NCBI RefSeq assembly: GCF_004614185.1
Contig: NZ_SPVF01000106.1
Span: forward strand, 1-64,000
Length of the DNA: 64,000 bases
Direction: 5' to 3'
From: Zemynaea arenosa
GTDB lineage: Bacteria; Pseudomonadota; Gammaproteobacteria; Burkholderiales; Burkholderiaceae_D
Shown here in pieces: positions 8,764 to 18,178 of this stretch (position 1 is the stretch's first letter; every line of letters begins with the position of its first letter). The notes below the pieces were generated by a model. It saw only the letters and a program-made list of their open reading frames with translations, was not told the origin of the DNA and did not search any database. The position numbers were made by a program, and so were the translations under genes.

Positions 8764-9225
8764 CTACACGTCGATGACGGCGGTGTTGTCGGAGAGCCAC
8801 GCCAGCAGCGCCTGCACGCGCACCACCGGATCCAGGCCGTCGGTGCGGGCGAGCGCCTCGCGCAGGCCGGGCACCATCTCGATTGTGTGGCGGCTGTCGT
8901 AGGCCGCGATCAGCAGTGCGCCCAGGGTGGCCGCGTGCGCCGGGTGCTTGCGCATGTGGCTTTCGACGATGGCGGCGAAGGTGCGCTGCATGCGCGGCGT
9001 GGGATGCGCGATGTGCGCGAACACGGTCGGCGTGTTCGCGAACGCCTCGCACAGCGTGCGCTCGATATCGTCCGGCGCCATATCCGACGGGATGTCGAAA
9101 TAGGCCCGGTTCCAGCGCGTGCGCGCATGCGGATGGCCGGGCGGGAAGGCGTCGATGGTCTCCAGCCCGAGCTTGCGGCTGGCCCAGGAGATGGCCTGCG
9201 CAAGATTGTCGATCAGATTGGGCAT
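8764..9225 (-). CDS. Hypothetical protein
   Basis: 153 residues, not recognised. It is predicted to be soluble and largely helical with no signal peptide or transmembrane segment. Notable stretches are HPHARTRWNRAYFDIPSDM and HIAHPTPRMQRTFAAIVESH, with several His residues that could bind a metal. It lies 9 bases after the cupin gene on the same strand, so the two are probably cotranscribed. No function can be assigned. Confidence 0.65.
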   Translation of the reverse strand: MPNLIDNLAQAISWASRKLGLETIDAFPPGHPHARTRWNRAYFDIPSDMAPDDIERTLCEAFANTPTVFAHIAHPTPRMQRTFAAIVESHMRKHPAHAATLGALLIAAYDSRHTIEMVPGLREALARTDGLDPVVRVQALLAWLSDNTAVIDV

Positions 9226-9234
9226 CGCGGCAGG

Positions 9235-9714
9235 TCAGTAGCTGGAACCGTCCTTGTGGGTAAAGCGCCATTTGCCGTCTGGGCCCATGTGCGCGGCCAC
9301 GTCGTCGTCCGGATAGTCCGGTTCATCGCCCGGCGTGCGGTCGCCGACTTCCAGGTAGACCACGTCGCGGTCCGTGCGGTTCACCAGTTGGTGCGCGTCG
9401 CCTGTCCCATGCGGGAAGCCGGCGCACATGCCGGGAGCCAGCTGGGTTTCGCCCGCGTTGGTGACGAGCGTCGGCGCGCCTTCCAGGATGTAGATGAATT
9501 CGTCCTGCTTCGTGTGCGAGTGGCGCAGCGCGGAGGCGGCGCCCGGCGGCACGCGGGTCAGGTTCACGCCGAAGTTGGTCAGCCCAAACGCATCGCCCAG
9601 GGCACGCTTGGTGCGGCCCGCCACGCGCGGCTGATACGGGGCAGGGTAGCCCGAGGTGCTTCGGAGGGCCACCTCTTCGGCGGCGATGGCGATGACGCCT
9701 TCAAGTTTGACCAT
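9235..9714 (-). CDS. Cupin domain protein
   Basis: 159 residues. Cupin motif 1 is visible as the segment SALRHSHTKQDEFIYILEG (His-x-His and Glu as metal ligands), and motif 2 as FPHGTGDAHQLVNRT with the second His. This is a single-domain beta-barrel, metal-binding protein; close relatives are annotated as auxin-binding-like or sugar-isomerase-like cupins. The substrate is unknown. It probably forms a two-gene unit with the hypothetical protein downstream. Confidence 0.85.
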   Translation of the reverse strand: MVKLEGVIAIAAEEVALRSTSGYPAPYQPRVAGRTKRALGDAFGLTNFGVNLTRVPPGAASALRHSHTKQDEFIYILEGAPTLVTNAGETQLAPGMCAGFPHGTGDAHQLVNRTDRDVVYLEVGDRTPGDEPDYPDDDVAAHMGPDGKWRFTHKDGSSY

Positions 9715-9803
9715 GATTCAGGTACGGACGTGTGTGCGGGCCACGATTGTAGCGCTCCGTCCCGCCGCGTGCTGGCTGGGGCCTGCTTTTCGCCGGCACA
9801 AGT

Positions 9804-9831
9804 AAAAAGGGTGCTCCGTTGTGGAGCGCCC
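9804..9831 (-). terminator. Rho-independent terminator of pirin gene
   Basis: On the minus strand a nine-base stem with one mismatch (GGGCGCTCC / GGAGCACCC, loop ACAAC) is followed by TTTTT. It sits 19 bases beyond the pirin stop codon. Confidence 0.8.
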
Positions 9832-9849
9832 TCTTGGACGAGCAGGCAG

Positions 9850-10737
9850 TCAGGCTGCTGGCCCGGTGCCGCCGAAGCGGCCCGCGCGGAAGTCCTCGAC
9901 CGCCTGGTAAATCTCGGCCTGGGTGTTCATCACGAACGGACCGTATTGCGCGATCGGCTCCCCGAGCGGCTGGCCCGCGATGAGCAGCAGGCGCGCGTCC
10001 GACGATGCGGTGATGCGTACGCCGTCCGCTTGCGGCGGATTGGCCAGGATCGCCATCCGTCCTGCCGGCACGGCCTTGCCTTCGATGACCGCCTCGCCGC
10101 GGAACACGTACACGAACGCGTTGTGGGTCGCGGGGATCGGCTGCTCGAAGTGCGCGCCTGCGGGCAAAGCGATGTCCAGGTATAGCGGCTGCGTCACCTC
10201 ACGCTGCACGGCACCTGCGATGCCGTGGCTGGTCCCGGCGATCACCTGCACTTCGGCGCCGTCGGGCGTCGTAAAGCGCGGGATCTCGGCGGAGGGGATA
10301 TCGCGGTACCACGGGTCGCGCATCTTGTCCTTGGCGGGGAGGTTAAGCCACAGCTGGAAGCCTTCCATCAGGCCTTCGCTCTGCTCCGGCATCTCCGAGT
10401 GCGCCACGCCGCGGCCTGCGGTCATCCATTGCACGCCGCCGTCGGTGATCAAGCCTTCGTGCCCGGCGCTGTCGCGGTGGCGCATGCGGCCGTGGATCAT
10501 GTAGGTCACGGTCTCGAAGCCGCGGTGCGGGTGCTCCGGGAAGCCGGCGATGTAGTCGCCCGCCTTGTCGCTCCCGAAAGCGTCCAGCATCAGGAACGGA
10601 TCGAGACGCCGCTGCAGCGGCCCGGTGAGCACGCGGTTGATCTTCACCCCCGCGCCATCCATCACAAACTGGCCGCCGACCAGGCGTTCCACGATGCGGC
10701 TCTGCTGCACACGGCCAAATTCAGCTTGCGTCGTCAT
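9850..10737 (-). CDS. Pirin family protein (first of two in the window)
   Basis: 295 residues, a bicupin. The N-terminal cupin carries the metal ligands in PHRGFETVTYMIHG, with the conserved MTAGRGVAHSE block. The C-terminal domain has the usual PLYLDIALPAG strand. Pirins are iron proteins, some with quercetinase activity. Start chosen at 10737 because AAGGAG precedes it; the frame is open further up without support. It is followed by a terminator, and a hairpin lies between it and azoR. The azoR gene upstream on the same strand suggests joint expression in quinone or aromatic stress. Confidence 0.9.
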   Translation of the reverse strand: MTTQAEFGRVQQSRIVERLVGGQFVMDGAGVKINRVLTGPLQRRLDPFLMLDAFGSDKAGDYIAGFPEHPHRGFETVTYMIHGRMRHRDSAGHEGLITDGGVQWMTAGRGVAHSEMPEQSEGLMEGFQLWLNLPAKDKMRDPWYRDIPSAEIPRFTTPDGAEVQVIAGTSHGIAGAVQREVTQPLYLDIALPAGAHFEQPIPATHNAFVYVFRGEAVIEGKAVPAGRMAILANPPQADGVRITASSDARLLLIAGQPLGEPIAQYGPFVMNTQAEIYQAVEDFRAGRFGGTGPAA

Positions 10738-10762
10738 CTCAATGCTCCTTTCTTCATGAAGC

Positions 10763-10787
10763 GCGGGCCGCATCTCTGGCGGCCCGC
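10763..10787 (-). other. GC-rich hairpin between azoR and pirin
   Basis: Perfect eight-base inverted repeat GCGGGCCG / CGGCCCGC with a nine-base loop, located between the azoR stop and the pirin ribosome site. No T run follows, so it is not a standard terminator; it may be a partial terminator or an RNA-stability element. Confidence 0.4.
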
Positions 10788-10821
10788 ACGAATCGTCCAG
10801 TCTACATTGACTGGAACGGAT

Positions 10822-11421
10822 TTAAGCGACGGCTTCGGCGATCTGCTCGTTGGCGGCCGCCTGCGCCTTGGCGACGGCGTCGGCACCCATGCCATGGCCT
10901 TCCGAGTAGATGTAGGTCACGTCGGTCAGGCCCACGAAGCCCAGGAAGGTCTTCAGGTGCGCCAGCTGCACGTCGTTGCCGCCATCTTTATGGAAGCCGC
11001 CGCGCGACAGGGCCACGTACACCTTCTTGTTCTTCAGCAGGCCTTCCGGGCCGGTCGCAGTGTAGCGGAAGGTCACGCCAGCGCGGGCGATGGCGTCGAA
11101 CCAGCTTTTCAGCTGCACGGTGATGCCAAAGTTGTACATCGGCGCGCCGATCACGATCACGTCCGCCGCCTGCACCTGGGCGATCAGCGCATCGTCGAGC
11201 GCCACTCGGGCGGCCTGCTCGGCGGAGCGCTGGTCGGCGGGCGTGAACAGGGCCTGCAGCGCGGCCTGGTCCAGCACCGGGTGCGGGTCGGAGGCCAGGT
11301 CGCGGCGGGTCACCCTGGCGCCTTCGCTGCGCTGGACCAGCTTGGCGACGATGGAGTCGGCCATGCGGGTGGACTCGGAACCGGTGCTGCGGGCGCTGGA
11401 ATTGATCTGCAGGATGTTCAT
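10822..11421 (-). CDS. azoR: FMN-dependent NADH:quinone oxidoreductase / azoreductase
   Basis: 199 residues, flavodoxin-fold AzoR family. The FMN phosphate loop is at the N-terminus ([16 protein letters not shown]), and [22 protein letters not shown] is the signature block. The protein reduces azo dyes and quinones in the cytoplasm using NADH, protecting against electrophilic quinones. It is transcribed away from a LysR-type regulator across a 137-base gap holding a perfect inverted repeat. The gene pair therefore has the classic LysR-target layout. Confidence 0.94.
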   Translation of the reverse strand: MNILQINSSARSTGSESTRMADSIVAKLVQRSEGARVTRRDLASDPHPVLDQAALQALFTPADQRSAEQAARVALDDALIAQVQAADVIVIGAPMYNFGITVQLKSWFDAIARAGVTFRYTATGPEGLLKNKKVYVALSRGGFHKDGGNDVQLAHLKTFLGFVGLTDVTYIYSEGHGMGADAVAKAQAAANEQIAEAVA

Positions 11422-11510
11422 GGTGGTGTCCTCTTGTGTGTCTGTTTGAACTGCGATGGAGACACTATACGGGTTCCATAATTGCTGCGGAAGCCATGAA
11501 AATGGATTAC

Positions 11511-11532
11511 ATTGTTCTATGAATGGAACAAT
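11511..11532. promoter_or_regulatory. LysR-type operator between azoR and lysR
   Basis: Perfect seven-base arms ATTGTTC (11511-11517) and GAACAAT (11526-11532) flank an eight-base spacer. The spacing gives the T-N11-A pattern of LysR-type binding sites. It is 27 bases before the LysR start and 90 bases before the azoR start. Confidence 0.7.
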
Positions 11533-11558
11533 CGACCAATGCATAAGTGAGCCGCACC

Positions 11559-12473
11559 ATGGAACTCGAAGCCAACGATCTTCTACTTTTCGCCCGCATC
11601 GTCGATAGCGGGAGCATCAGCAAGGCCGCGCAACGCCTGGACCTGCCCAAGTCCACCGTCTCGCGCCGCCTCTCGCAGCTGGAGGCACACCTGGGCGAGC
11701 GCCTGCTGCAGCGGACCACGCGCACGCTGGTCCTGACCGAATTCGGCACCACGCTGCTGGAGCACGCGCGCAAGGTGGCGGAGGAGGTGGAGGCCGCGGG
11801 CGCGCTGGCCCAGCACCGCCAGGCTGCGCCGAGTGGCCGATTGCGCATCTCCATGCCGGGAGATCTCGCCATGCTGGGCATGTACCGCATGCTGGCCGAG
11901 TTCTCGCAGCGCTACCCGCAAGTGACGCTGGAGCTGGACCTGTCGCCGCGCCGCGTGGATTTGGTGGCGGAAGGGTTTGACCTCGCGATCCGCATGGGCG
12001 ACCTGCCCGATGATGCGTCGCTGGCTGCGCGCCGCATCATGACGCAGCGCCCCGGCCTGTTTGCCTCGCCGGCCTACATCGCGCGGCGCGGCCTGCCCGA
12101 GCATCCCGACCAGTTGGTGGACCACGACCTGCTGTGCATCCTCGCGCGTCCCGGCGCGTCCGCCGCCTGGGTCCTCCAGCGCGGCAAGACCACTTGGCAG
12201 CGTGAACTTCCGGCCAGGATGATGGCCAATTCGCCCGACCTGCTGGCGCGCATGGCCTTCGCCGGCTTGGGCATCGCCGCCAGCTCCTTCATCTTCGCCC
12301 AGCCGATGCTCGACCGCGGCGAGCTGGTACACGTACTGCCGGAATGGGAGATGCCCGAGGCGCACGGCTGGGCCGTCTTCCCCGGCCGCCGCCTCATGCC
12401 CGCCAAAGTCCGTGCCTTCCTCGACATGGTCACGGACGCCAACTGCAAGGAGCAGCTGCTGAAGCAAATATAG
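11559..12473 (+). CDS. LysR family transcriptional regulator
   Basis: 304 residues. The N-terminal winged helix-turn-helix runs through [20 protein letters not shown], followed by a linker helix and a substrate-binding domain with the typical [11 protein letters not shown] start. The divergent azoR gene and the intervening inverted repeat make this its likely regulator, sensing quinones or related aromatics. The ATG at 11559 was chosen over a GTG at 11547 because the protein then begins with the usual short leader before the HTH. Confidence 0.92.
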   Translation: MELEANDLLLFARIVDSGSISKAAQRLDLPKSTVSRRLSQLEAHLGERLLQRTTRTLVLTEFGTTLLEHARKVAEEVEAAGALAQHRQAAPSGRLRISMPGDLAMLGMYRMLAEFSQRYPQVTLELDLSPRRVDLVAEGFDLAIRMGDLPDDASLAARRIMTQRPGLFASPAYIARRGLPEHPDQLVDHDLLCILARPGASAAWVLQRGKTTWQRELPARMMANSPDLLARMAFAGLGIAASSFIFAQPMLDRGELVHVLPEWEMPEAHGWAVFPGRRLMPAKVRAFLDMVTDANCKEQLLKQI

Positions 12474-12480
12474 AACGCTC

Positions 12481-12690
12481 ATTCTCCCCACACCGGGGAC
12501 GTACCCCGCTCCCAGGCAAGGGACGTACCCCGGATTACCGGGGTAGGACTGCTCCTAATCGGCGCTTATTCACTCTCGACCAGTTATTGAAATAACCAAT
12601 TCAATCAACGATTTGGCCGTGTGGGGATAATGTGGGCTCATTTGCCAAAACGGGGACGTACCCCGGTCTGGGAACGGGGTACGTCCCCGG
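12481..12690. repeat. REP/BIME-like palindrome cluster
   Basis: The roughly 300-base gap between the LysR gene and psd has no gene but holds four copies of the 15-base unit CGGGGACGTACCCCG or close variants (12494-12508, 12519-12533, 12651-12665, and inverted 12675-12689). The last two form a perfect 15-bp hairpin with loop GTCTGGGAA. Outside them, a 13-base inverted pair (12481-12493 and 12619-12631, 12 matches) brackets the first two copies. The arrangement resembles a bacterial interspersed mosaic element moved by RAYT-type proteins. Confidence 0.75.
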
Positions 12691-12781
12691 TGTTTGCTGG
12701 GGACGCGACGAAAGGAGGGGCTGCGGATGCGGCGTGGGGGAGGCTGGAAAGCGCGGCGCAGGAGGCGGCCGCGCCGTAAAA

Positions 12782-13633
12782 TCAGGCGGGCCGGTTGCCC
12801 ATCAATTCGCCGAGGCGGATGGAGCGCTGCGGCGCCCAGTCGGCGTTGAAGCGGATGGTGCCCGGCTTGAACAGCATGACCACCGTGGACCCAAGCAGGA
12901 AGCGGCCCATCTCTTCGCCTTTGCGCAGCACGATCTGCTGGTCCGCGTAAGTCCACTCACGCACCGCGCCGCCGCGCGGCGGGTTGACCACGCCGTGCCA
13001 CACCGTCGCCATGCTGCCGACGATGGTCGCGCCCACCAGCACCATCACAAACGTGCCGTAGGCTTCGGACTCGAACACGCACACCACGCGCTCGTTGCGC
13101 GCAAAGAGGCCAGGTACGCCGCGCGCCGTGGTCGGATTCACCGAGAACAGCTCGCCCGGCACGTAGATCATGCGCGTCAAGCGCCCGTCGCAGGGCATGT
13201 GGATGCGGTGATAGTCCTTGGGGCTCAGGTACAGGTTCGCAAAGCTCCCGTGCTGGAAGTGTGCGGCCAGCCCAGCATCGCCACCGATCAGCGCCGCCGT
13301 GGTGAAGGCATGGCCCTTGGCCTGGAAAATCTGGTGGTCCTGCACCTCGCCGAACTGGCTGATGGCCCCATCGACGGGGCTCACGAAATCGGCCTGCGCC
13401 AGCGGCCGCGCGCCATCCTTCAGCGGCCGGGTAAAGAAGTCGTTGAAGCTCGCGTAGCTCGCGATGTCCGGATTGACCGCTTCCTCCATATTGACCCCGT
13501 ACTTGGCCACGAACCACTTGATCAGGCGCGTGGTCTGCGGCCCGCCCTTGGCGCCGGCCACGCGGCCAGCCAGCGAGGTGAGTGCCCGTTTCGGCAGAAA
13601 GTATTGCGGCAGGACTTTGATACGGTCGGACAC
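12782..13633 (-). CDS. psd: Phosphatidylserine decarboxylase proenzyme
   Basis: 283 residues from a GTG start at 13633. It converts phosphatidylserine to phosphatidylethanolamine at the inner membrane. The self-cleavage motif LGST is at 247-250, where Ser249 becomes the pyruvoyl group, giving long beta and short alpha chains. The other members of the proteolytic triad are visible as Asp88 (SPVDG) and His144 (KDYHRIHMP). Upstream residues in the same frame have no signal or conserved look. The divergent neighbour is a TonB receptor; the 157-base gap should hold both promoters. Confidence 0.95.
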   Translation of the reverse strand: MSDRIKVLPQYFLPKRALTSLAGRVAGAKGGPQTTRLIKWFVAKYGVNMEEAVNPDIASYASFNDFFTRPLKDGARPLAQADFVSPVDGAISQFGEVQDHQIFQAKGHAFTTAALIGGDAGLAAHFQHGSFANLYLSPKDYHRIHMPCDGRLTRMIYVPGELFSVNPTTARGVPGLFARNERVVCVFESEAYGTFVMVLVGATIVGSMATVWHGVVNPPRGGAVREWTYADQQIVLRKGEEMGRFLLGSTVVMLFKPGTIRFNADWAPQRSIRLGELMGNRPA

Positions 13634-13790
13634 GATGCTGTTCTTCTGTCTATGGCGATGCGCGATTATAACGAGCTTCCCGCAATGCGAAAGCCTGTAT
13701 GCATATAAAATAAATGTTCTCCAAGACAACAAAATCGGAGACGGATGGGTGACAATAGTCGGCTTTGCCGAACCACTTTTGCCCGCTCCG

Positions 13791-15965
13791 ATGTCCATGC
13801 ATACGCAGTTCCGCCTCACCGTCCTTGCCGCCGCTGTCGCGGCCTGCCTCCCGGTCTCCGTCTTCGCCCAGCAGCCCGCGCCCACAAAGAAGGCCGAGGC
13901 GCCCGCCAACAAGGTCGAGATCAACGCCGCCGCCACCAGCACTTACGACCCGCGCCGTGACGACACAGCCAGCAAGATCGTGGTGAGCCACGATGAGATC
14001 ATCAAGTACGGCGACACCAATGTGCTCGATGTGCTCAAGCGCGTGCCCGGAGTGACCGTGAGCGGTGGCGGTGGCCGTATGGGCGGCGAGGTCCGCATGC
14101 GGGGCCTGGGCAGCGGCTACACGCAGATCCTCATCAACGGCGAGCGCGCCCCGGCCGGGTTCTCGATGGACTCCCTGTCGCCGGACGTCATCGAGCGTAT
14201 CGAAGTGCTGCGCGCGGCCAGCGCCGAGTTCTCGACGCAGTCGATCGCCGGCACCATCAACATCGTGCTGCGCCGGGCCATCTCCACGCGCCAGCGCGAG
14301 CTGAAGGCGGGTTATTCGGGCGGCCAGGGCCTGCGCTCGCCCAACGCCAACCTGCAGATTTCAGACCGCATGGGCACCATGTCCTACTCGGTTGCGCTGA
14401 ACGCGGTGAACAACCGCTTTGACCGGCATTCGCCGACCGTCGAGGAATTCACGGACAACAGCACCGGCGTGACCAGCGTGCGCGAATCCGATCCGTCCAT
14501 GGAGGGCGGTTTCAAGGGCCTCAACGCGGCGCCGCGCATCAACTGGAACCTGGCCAACGGCGACACGCTGACGTCGCAGAGCTTCATCAACCTGAATCGC
14601 CTGCAGATGAACAGCGACCAGCAGGTGACCACGGTGAGCGGCCTGGCGCCGGCCTTCCCGAACACCAGCATGCACACCACCAACGAGGGCGCGTTCGTGC
14701 GTTCGGACCTGAACTGGGTCCATAAACTGGGTGGCAGCGCCAAGCTGGATACCAAGATCGGCTTCAACTACAACACCAGCGACAATGAGCAGCGCCGCCG
14801 CGGCGGACGCACTGCGGGCGTGGACCTGCTCGACAGCCGCATCGACACCGACAGCACCGAGAAGGGTCTCAGTACCACTGGCAAGTACACCACGCCGATC
14901 ATGGAAGGCCACTCGCTGGCGATGGGCTGGGACGGCGGCTACACCACACGCGACGAAGACCGCGTGCAGCAAGACCAGCCGGCCGCGCCGCAGTATGACG
15001 TCTACGCAGCCAAGGTCGCGCGCTTCGCCGCCTTCGCGCAGGACGAGTGGAGCCTGACCAAGCAGCTGTCCGTGTACCTCGGCGCGCGCTGGGAAGGCAT
15101 TCGCACCACCAGCACCGGTTCGGGCTTCGCGGATTCGACCTCGCGCCTGTCGGTCTGGAGCCCGGTGGCGCAGGTGCTGTACAAGCTCCCCAACAGCAAA
15201 GCGGACCAGGTCCGCTTGGCGCTCACGCGCACCTTCAAGGCGCCTGGCGCCGGGCAGCTGATCCCGCGCCGCACACCGTCCATCAACAACAGCGAACTTG
15301 AGCCGGACACCATGGGCAATCCGGACCTGAAGCCGGAGCAGGCCACCGGCATCGATGCGTCGTACGAGCATTACTGGCCGCAGGGCGGAGTGTTCTCGGT
15401 GGCCGCGTCGGCGCGCCGCATCACGGACTTCACGCGCCAGGCCATCGTGCTGGCGGACGACGGCCGCTGGGTGTCCATGCCCGTCAACGACGGCACCGCC
15501 AACACCCGCAGCCTGGAGATCGAAGCCAAGTTCCCGGTCAAGATCTTCTTCCCCGAAGGCCCGGCGCTGGACGTGCGCGCGAACGTGAGCCGCAACTGGT
15601 CCTCGGTCGACGCCGTGCCGGGCCCGAACAACCGCCTGGACCAGCAGACGCCTCTCTCGGCCACCCTGGGCCTGGACTACAAGCTGGGCGCCCTGACCAT
15701 GGGCGGCAGCTACGTCTTCCGCAACGGTGGCCCGGTGCGCATCTCGGCGACGCAGGCCGCTTACCAGACCGTGCGCCGCGATGTGGACGTGTACGGGCTG
15801 TGGAAGTTCGATCCGAAAAACCAGCTGCGCGTCACCATCGGTAACGTGCTGGCGCAGGACTGGGTCAGCGAATCGTTCTACGAGGACGCGCGTACCGCAT
15901 CGCACCGCCGCATCGTCTACCCCGGCACCATGCTGGTGCGCGTGATGATGGAGATGAAGTTCTGA
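13791..15965 (+). CDS. TonB-dependent outer-membrane receptor, copy 1 of 3
   Basis: 724 residues, or 722 if the second ATG at 13797 is used. A signal peptide ends at about VSVFAQ. A short Pro/Ala linker and the segment YDPRRDDTASKIVV (possible TonB box) come next. The plug domain (about 60-175) includes VLDVLKRVPGVTV, RMRGLGSGYTQILINGE and IERIEVLRAASAEF, followed by a 22-strand barrel ending in Phe. A clean -10-like TATAAA is at 13704-13709. The substrate is unknown. The gene leads a run of three homologous receptors whose stop and start codons overlap, followed by a coiled-coil protein and a cyclase. Confidence 0.92.
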   Translation: MSMHTQFRLTVLAAAVAACLPVSVFAQQPAPTKKAEAPANKVEINAAATSTYDPRRDDTASKIVVSHDEIIKYGDTNVLDVLKRVPGVTVSGGGGRMGGEVRMRGLGSGYTQILINGERAPAGFSMDSLSPDVIERIEVLRAASAEFSTQSIAGTINIVLRRAISTRQRELKAGYSGGQGLRSPNANLQISDRMGTMSYSVALNAVNNRFDRHSPTVEEFTDNSTGVTSVRESDPSMEGGFKGLNAAPRINWNLANGDTLTSQSFINLNRLQMNSDQQVTTVSGLAPAFPNTSMHTTNEGAFVRSDLNWVHKLGGSAKLDTKIGFNYNTSDNEQRRRGGRTAGVDLLDSRIDTDSTEKGLSTTGKYTTPIMEGHSLAMGWDGGYTTRDEDRVQQDQPAAPQYDVYAAKVARFAAFAQDEWSLTKQLSVYLGARWEGIRTTSTGSGFADSTSRLSVWSPVAQVLYKLPNSKADQVRLALTRTFKAPGAGQLIPRRTPSINNSELEPDTMGNPDLKPEQATGIDASYEHYWPQGGVFSVAASARRITDFTRQAIVLADDGRWVSMPVNDGTANTRSLEIEAKFPVKIFFPEGPALDVRANVSRNWSSVDAVPGPNNRLDQQTPLSATLGLDYKLGALTMGGSYVFRNGGPVRISATQAAYQTVRRDVDVYGLWKFDPKNQLRVTIGNVLAQDWVSESFYEDARTASHRRIVYPGTMLVRVMMEMKF

Positions 15966-18178
15966 TGAAGGTTGGCGCACTCGCTCACGCCATCGCGTTG
16001 GCGCTGGGCGCGTCGGCTGCTGCTGGCGCCAGCGCCGCACAGCAGCAGTCCGCACCCGCAACACCCGCAGCACCCGCAGCAACCGCAGCACCCGCAACGC
16101 CAGCAGCACCATTAGCAGAAGCCAAGGCATCGGCCCCTCCCAGCACGGTGGAAGTCAACGGCTCCGCCGCCAGCAACTACGACCCGCGCCGCGACGACAC
16201 CGCGAGCCGCATCGTGGTTGGCCGCGACGAGGTCCTCAAGTACGGCGACCAGACCGTGCTCGATGTGCTCAAGCGCCTGCCCGGCGTGACCGTGTCCGGC
16301 AGTGCCGTGCGTATGCGCGGCCTGACCGGCTACACCCAGCTGCTGCTGAACGGCGAACGTCCGCCCGCCGGTTTTTCCCTCGATACGGTGGCGCCGGACC
16401 TGATCGAGCGGATCGAGATCGTGCGCGCCGCGACGGCGGAGTTTTCGACCCAGGCTATCGCAGGCACAATCAACGTGGTGCTCAAGAAGTCGGTGGAAAA
16501 AGCCTCGCTGGAATTCCGCGGCGGCGCGGGCTTCGGCCATGATTACTGGTCCCCGGGCGGCACCATGACCATCTCGGACAAGAATGGCCGCCGCTCCTGG
16601 AACTTCACCGTCTACGCAGCCCACAGCGGGCATGACGGCGACACCACTGCACTGGAAACGGCGGCCGATCCGAGCGGCCGCCCGACCCTGCGCCGCGAGT
16701 ACTCGGACCATACGTCGAGCAGCTTCGACATGTTCAACCTGAGTGGCCGCATCAACTGGACGCTGGCTGGCGGGAACACGCTGACCTGGCAGAACTTCCT
16801 GAATACCTCGCGCCTGCGCGACCGCCCGTTCTCGCGCAGTACCACCACGCTTGGCCTGCCGCCGGTGAACCCGAATGTGGACAGCTTCATCGACGGCCAC
16901 ACGGAGACCCTGCGCTCGGACCTGAACTATGTCGCCAAGCTGGGGAACAGCGCCAAGCTGGAATCCAAGATCGGCATCACTGCGATGCGCAACATGAAGC
17001 GTGACCGGGAGCTGGGCTTCGACCAACCCTCCGTGATTACGCAGGACCGGCGCGAGAAAACACGGAACAGCGAAGCGGCGCTGACCACCACCGGCAAGTA
17101 TGCGCGCCCTCTAGTTGAAGGCCATGCCGCGGCGGCGGGCTGGGAAGCCGGCCTGTCCCGCCTGGACACCGACAACTGGCTGGCCGAACTCGCGCAGCCG
17201 GAGACTATGCAGACCTACCGCGCCTCGGTCTCGCGCCTGGCCTTGTACGCGCAAGACGAATGGACGCTTACGCCGCGCTTTTCGGTCTACCTGGGCGGCC
17301 GCTGGGAAGGCGTGCGCACCCACAGCGAGGGGAGTGGCTTCGCGCCCATCACCACCAGCACCAGTGTCCTCAGCCCCTTGATGCACACGCTGTGGAAGAT
17401 CCCCGGTTCCAAGTCGGATCAGCTGCGCTTCGCCCTCACGCGGACCTACAAGGCGCCCACGGCCTTCATGCTCACGCCGCGCCGCACGCTGGCGATCAAC
17501 AATTCGCCGACCACGCCGGACTCGGACGGCAATCCTGCGCTCAAGCCGGAATTGGCGACGGGCCTGGACCTCACGTTCGAACACTACCTGGAAGCGAATG
17601 GCGGGCTGCTGTCGGCCAACGTGTCGCGGCGCGCGATCAGCCATTACATCCGCAACACGCTGCAGCGCGTGGGCGACCGCTGGGTCGTGGCACCGGCCAA
17701 CGTGGGCGATGCGCGCACCTGGGGCATCGAACTCGAAGCCAAGCTGCCGCTCAAGACCCTCATCGCCAACGCACCGGCGGTGGACTTGCGCGCAAGCCTG
17801 AGCCGCCATTGGTCGAGCGTGGACGCGGTGCCGGGGCCGGACAACCGCCTCGATAACCAGTCGCCGGTCTCCGCGACCTTTGGCGCCGACTACAGGGCGG
17901 GCCAGCTGACCGCCGGCACCAGCTTCACCTTCTCCAACGGCGGCTGGGCGCGCACGGCGCTCAACCAGTGGCGCTACACCTCGGTGGACCGCAGCATGGA
18001 CGTCTACGCGCTGTGGAAGTTCGACAGCCATCTCGCCTTGCGCGTCACCCTCGTCAATGCGCTGGCTGGGGACAGCACGCCCGCGACGCTGTTCCAGGAC
18101 GATGCCGGCACCCAGTACCGCCGCTCGGTGGAGCTGCCGCTGCTGCGCGGCCGCATCCTGGTGGAGTACAAATACTAA
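15965..18178 (+). CDS. TonB-dependent outer-membrane receptor, copy 2 of 3
   Basis: 737 residues. The start ATG overlaps the stop of copy 1 (TGATG), so translation is coupled. Architecture is as copy 1: signal peptide ending near ASAAQ, an unusually long Ala/Pro linker, the shared YDPRRDDTASRIVV block, a plug with VLDVLKRLPGVTV and LLLNGERPPAGFSL, and a barrel ending in Tyr. It is clearly homologous to copies 1 and 3 through both plug and barrel, with most differences in extracellular loops. This fits duplicated receptors diversified for different ligands or for avoiding phage. Confidence 0.92.
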   Translation: MKVGALAHAIALALGASAAAGASAAQQQSAPATPAAPAATAAPATPAAPLAEAKASAPPSTVEVNGSAASNYDPRRDDTASRIVVGRDEVLKYGDQTVLDVLKRLPGVTVSGSAVRMRGLTGYTQLLLNGERPPAGFSLDTVAPDLIERIEIVRAATAEFSTQAIAGTINVVLKKSVEKASLEFRGGAGFGHDYWSPGGTMTISDKNGRRSWNFTVYAAHSGHDGDTTALETAADPSGRPTLRREYSDHTSSSFDMFNLSGRINWTLAGGNTLTWQNFLNTSRLRDRPFSRSTTTLGLPPVNPNVDSFIDGHTETLRSDLNYVAKLGNSAKLESKIGITAMRNMKRDRELGFDQPSVITQDRREKTRNSEAALTTTGKYARPLVEGHAAAAGWEAGLSRLDTDNWLAELAQPETMQTYRASVSRLALYAQDEWTLTPRFSVYLGGRWEGVRTHSEGSGFAPITTSTSVLSPLMHTLWKIPGSKSDQLRFALTRTYKAPTAFMLTPRRTLAINNSPTTPDSDGNPALKPELATGLDLTFEHYLEANGGLLSANVSRRAISHYIRNTLQRVGDRWVVAPANVGDARTWGIELEAKLPLKTLIANAPAVDLRASLSRHWSSVDAVPGPDNRLDNQSPVSATFGADYRAGQLTAGTSFTFSNGGWARTALNQWRYTSVDRSMDVYALWKFDSHLALRVTLVNALAGDSTPATLFQDDAGTQYRRSVELPLLRGRILVEYKY
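16050..16110 (+). repeat. Short tandem repeat encoding Ala/Pro linker
   Basis: Imperfect 9-base units close to ACCCGCAGC are repeated about six times within the region of receptor copy 2 encoding the linker between signal peptide and plug. The frame is kept by the 9-base period, so length changes would alter only linker length. Confidence 0.55.

Noticed and set aside
12344-12595. Small frame across the end of lysR into the palindrome cluster
   Set aside because: Overlaps lysR out of frame and translates repeat DNA.
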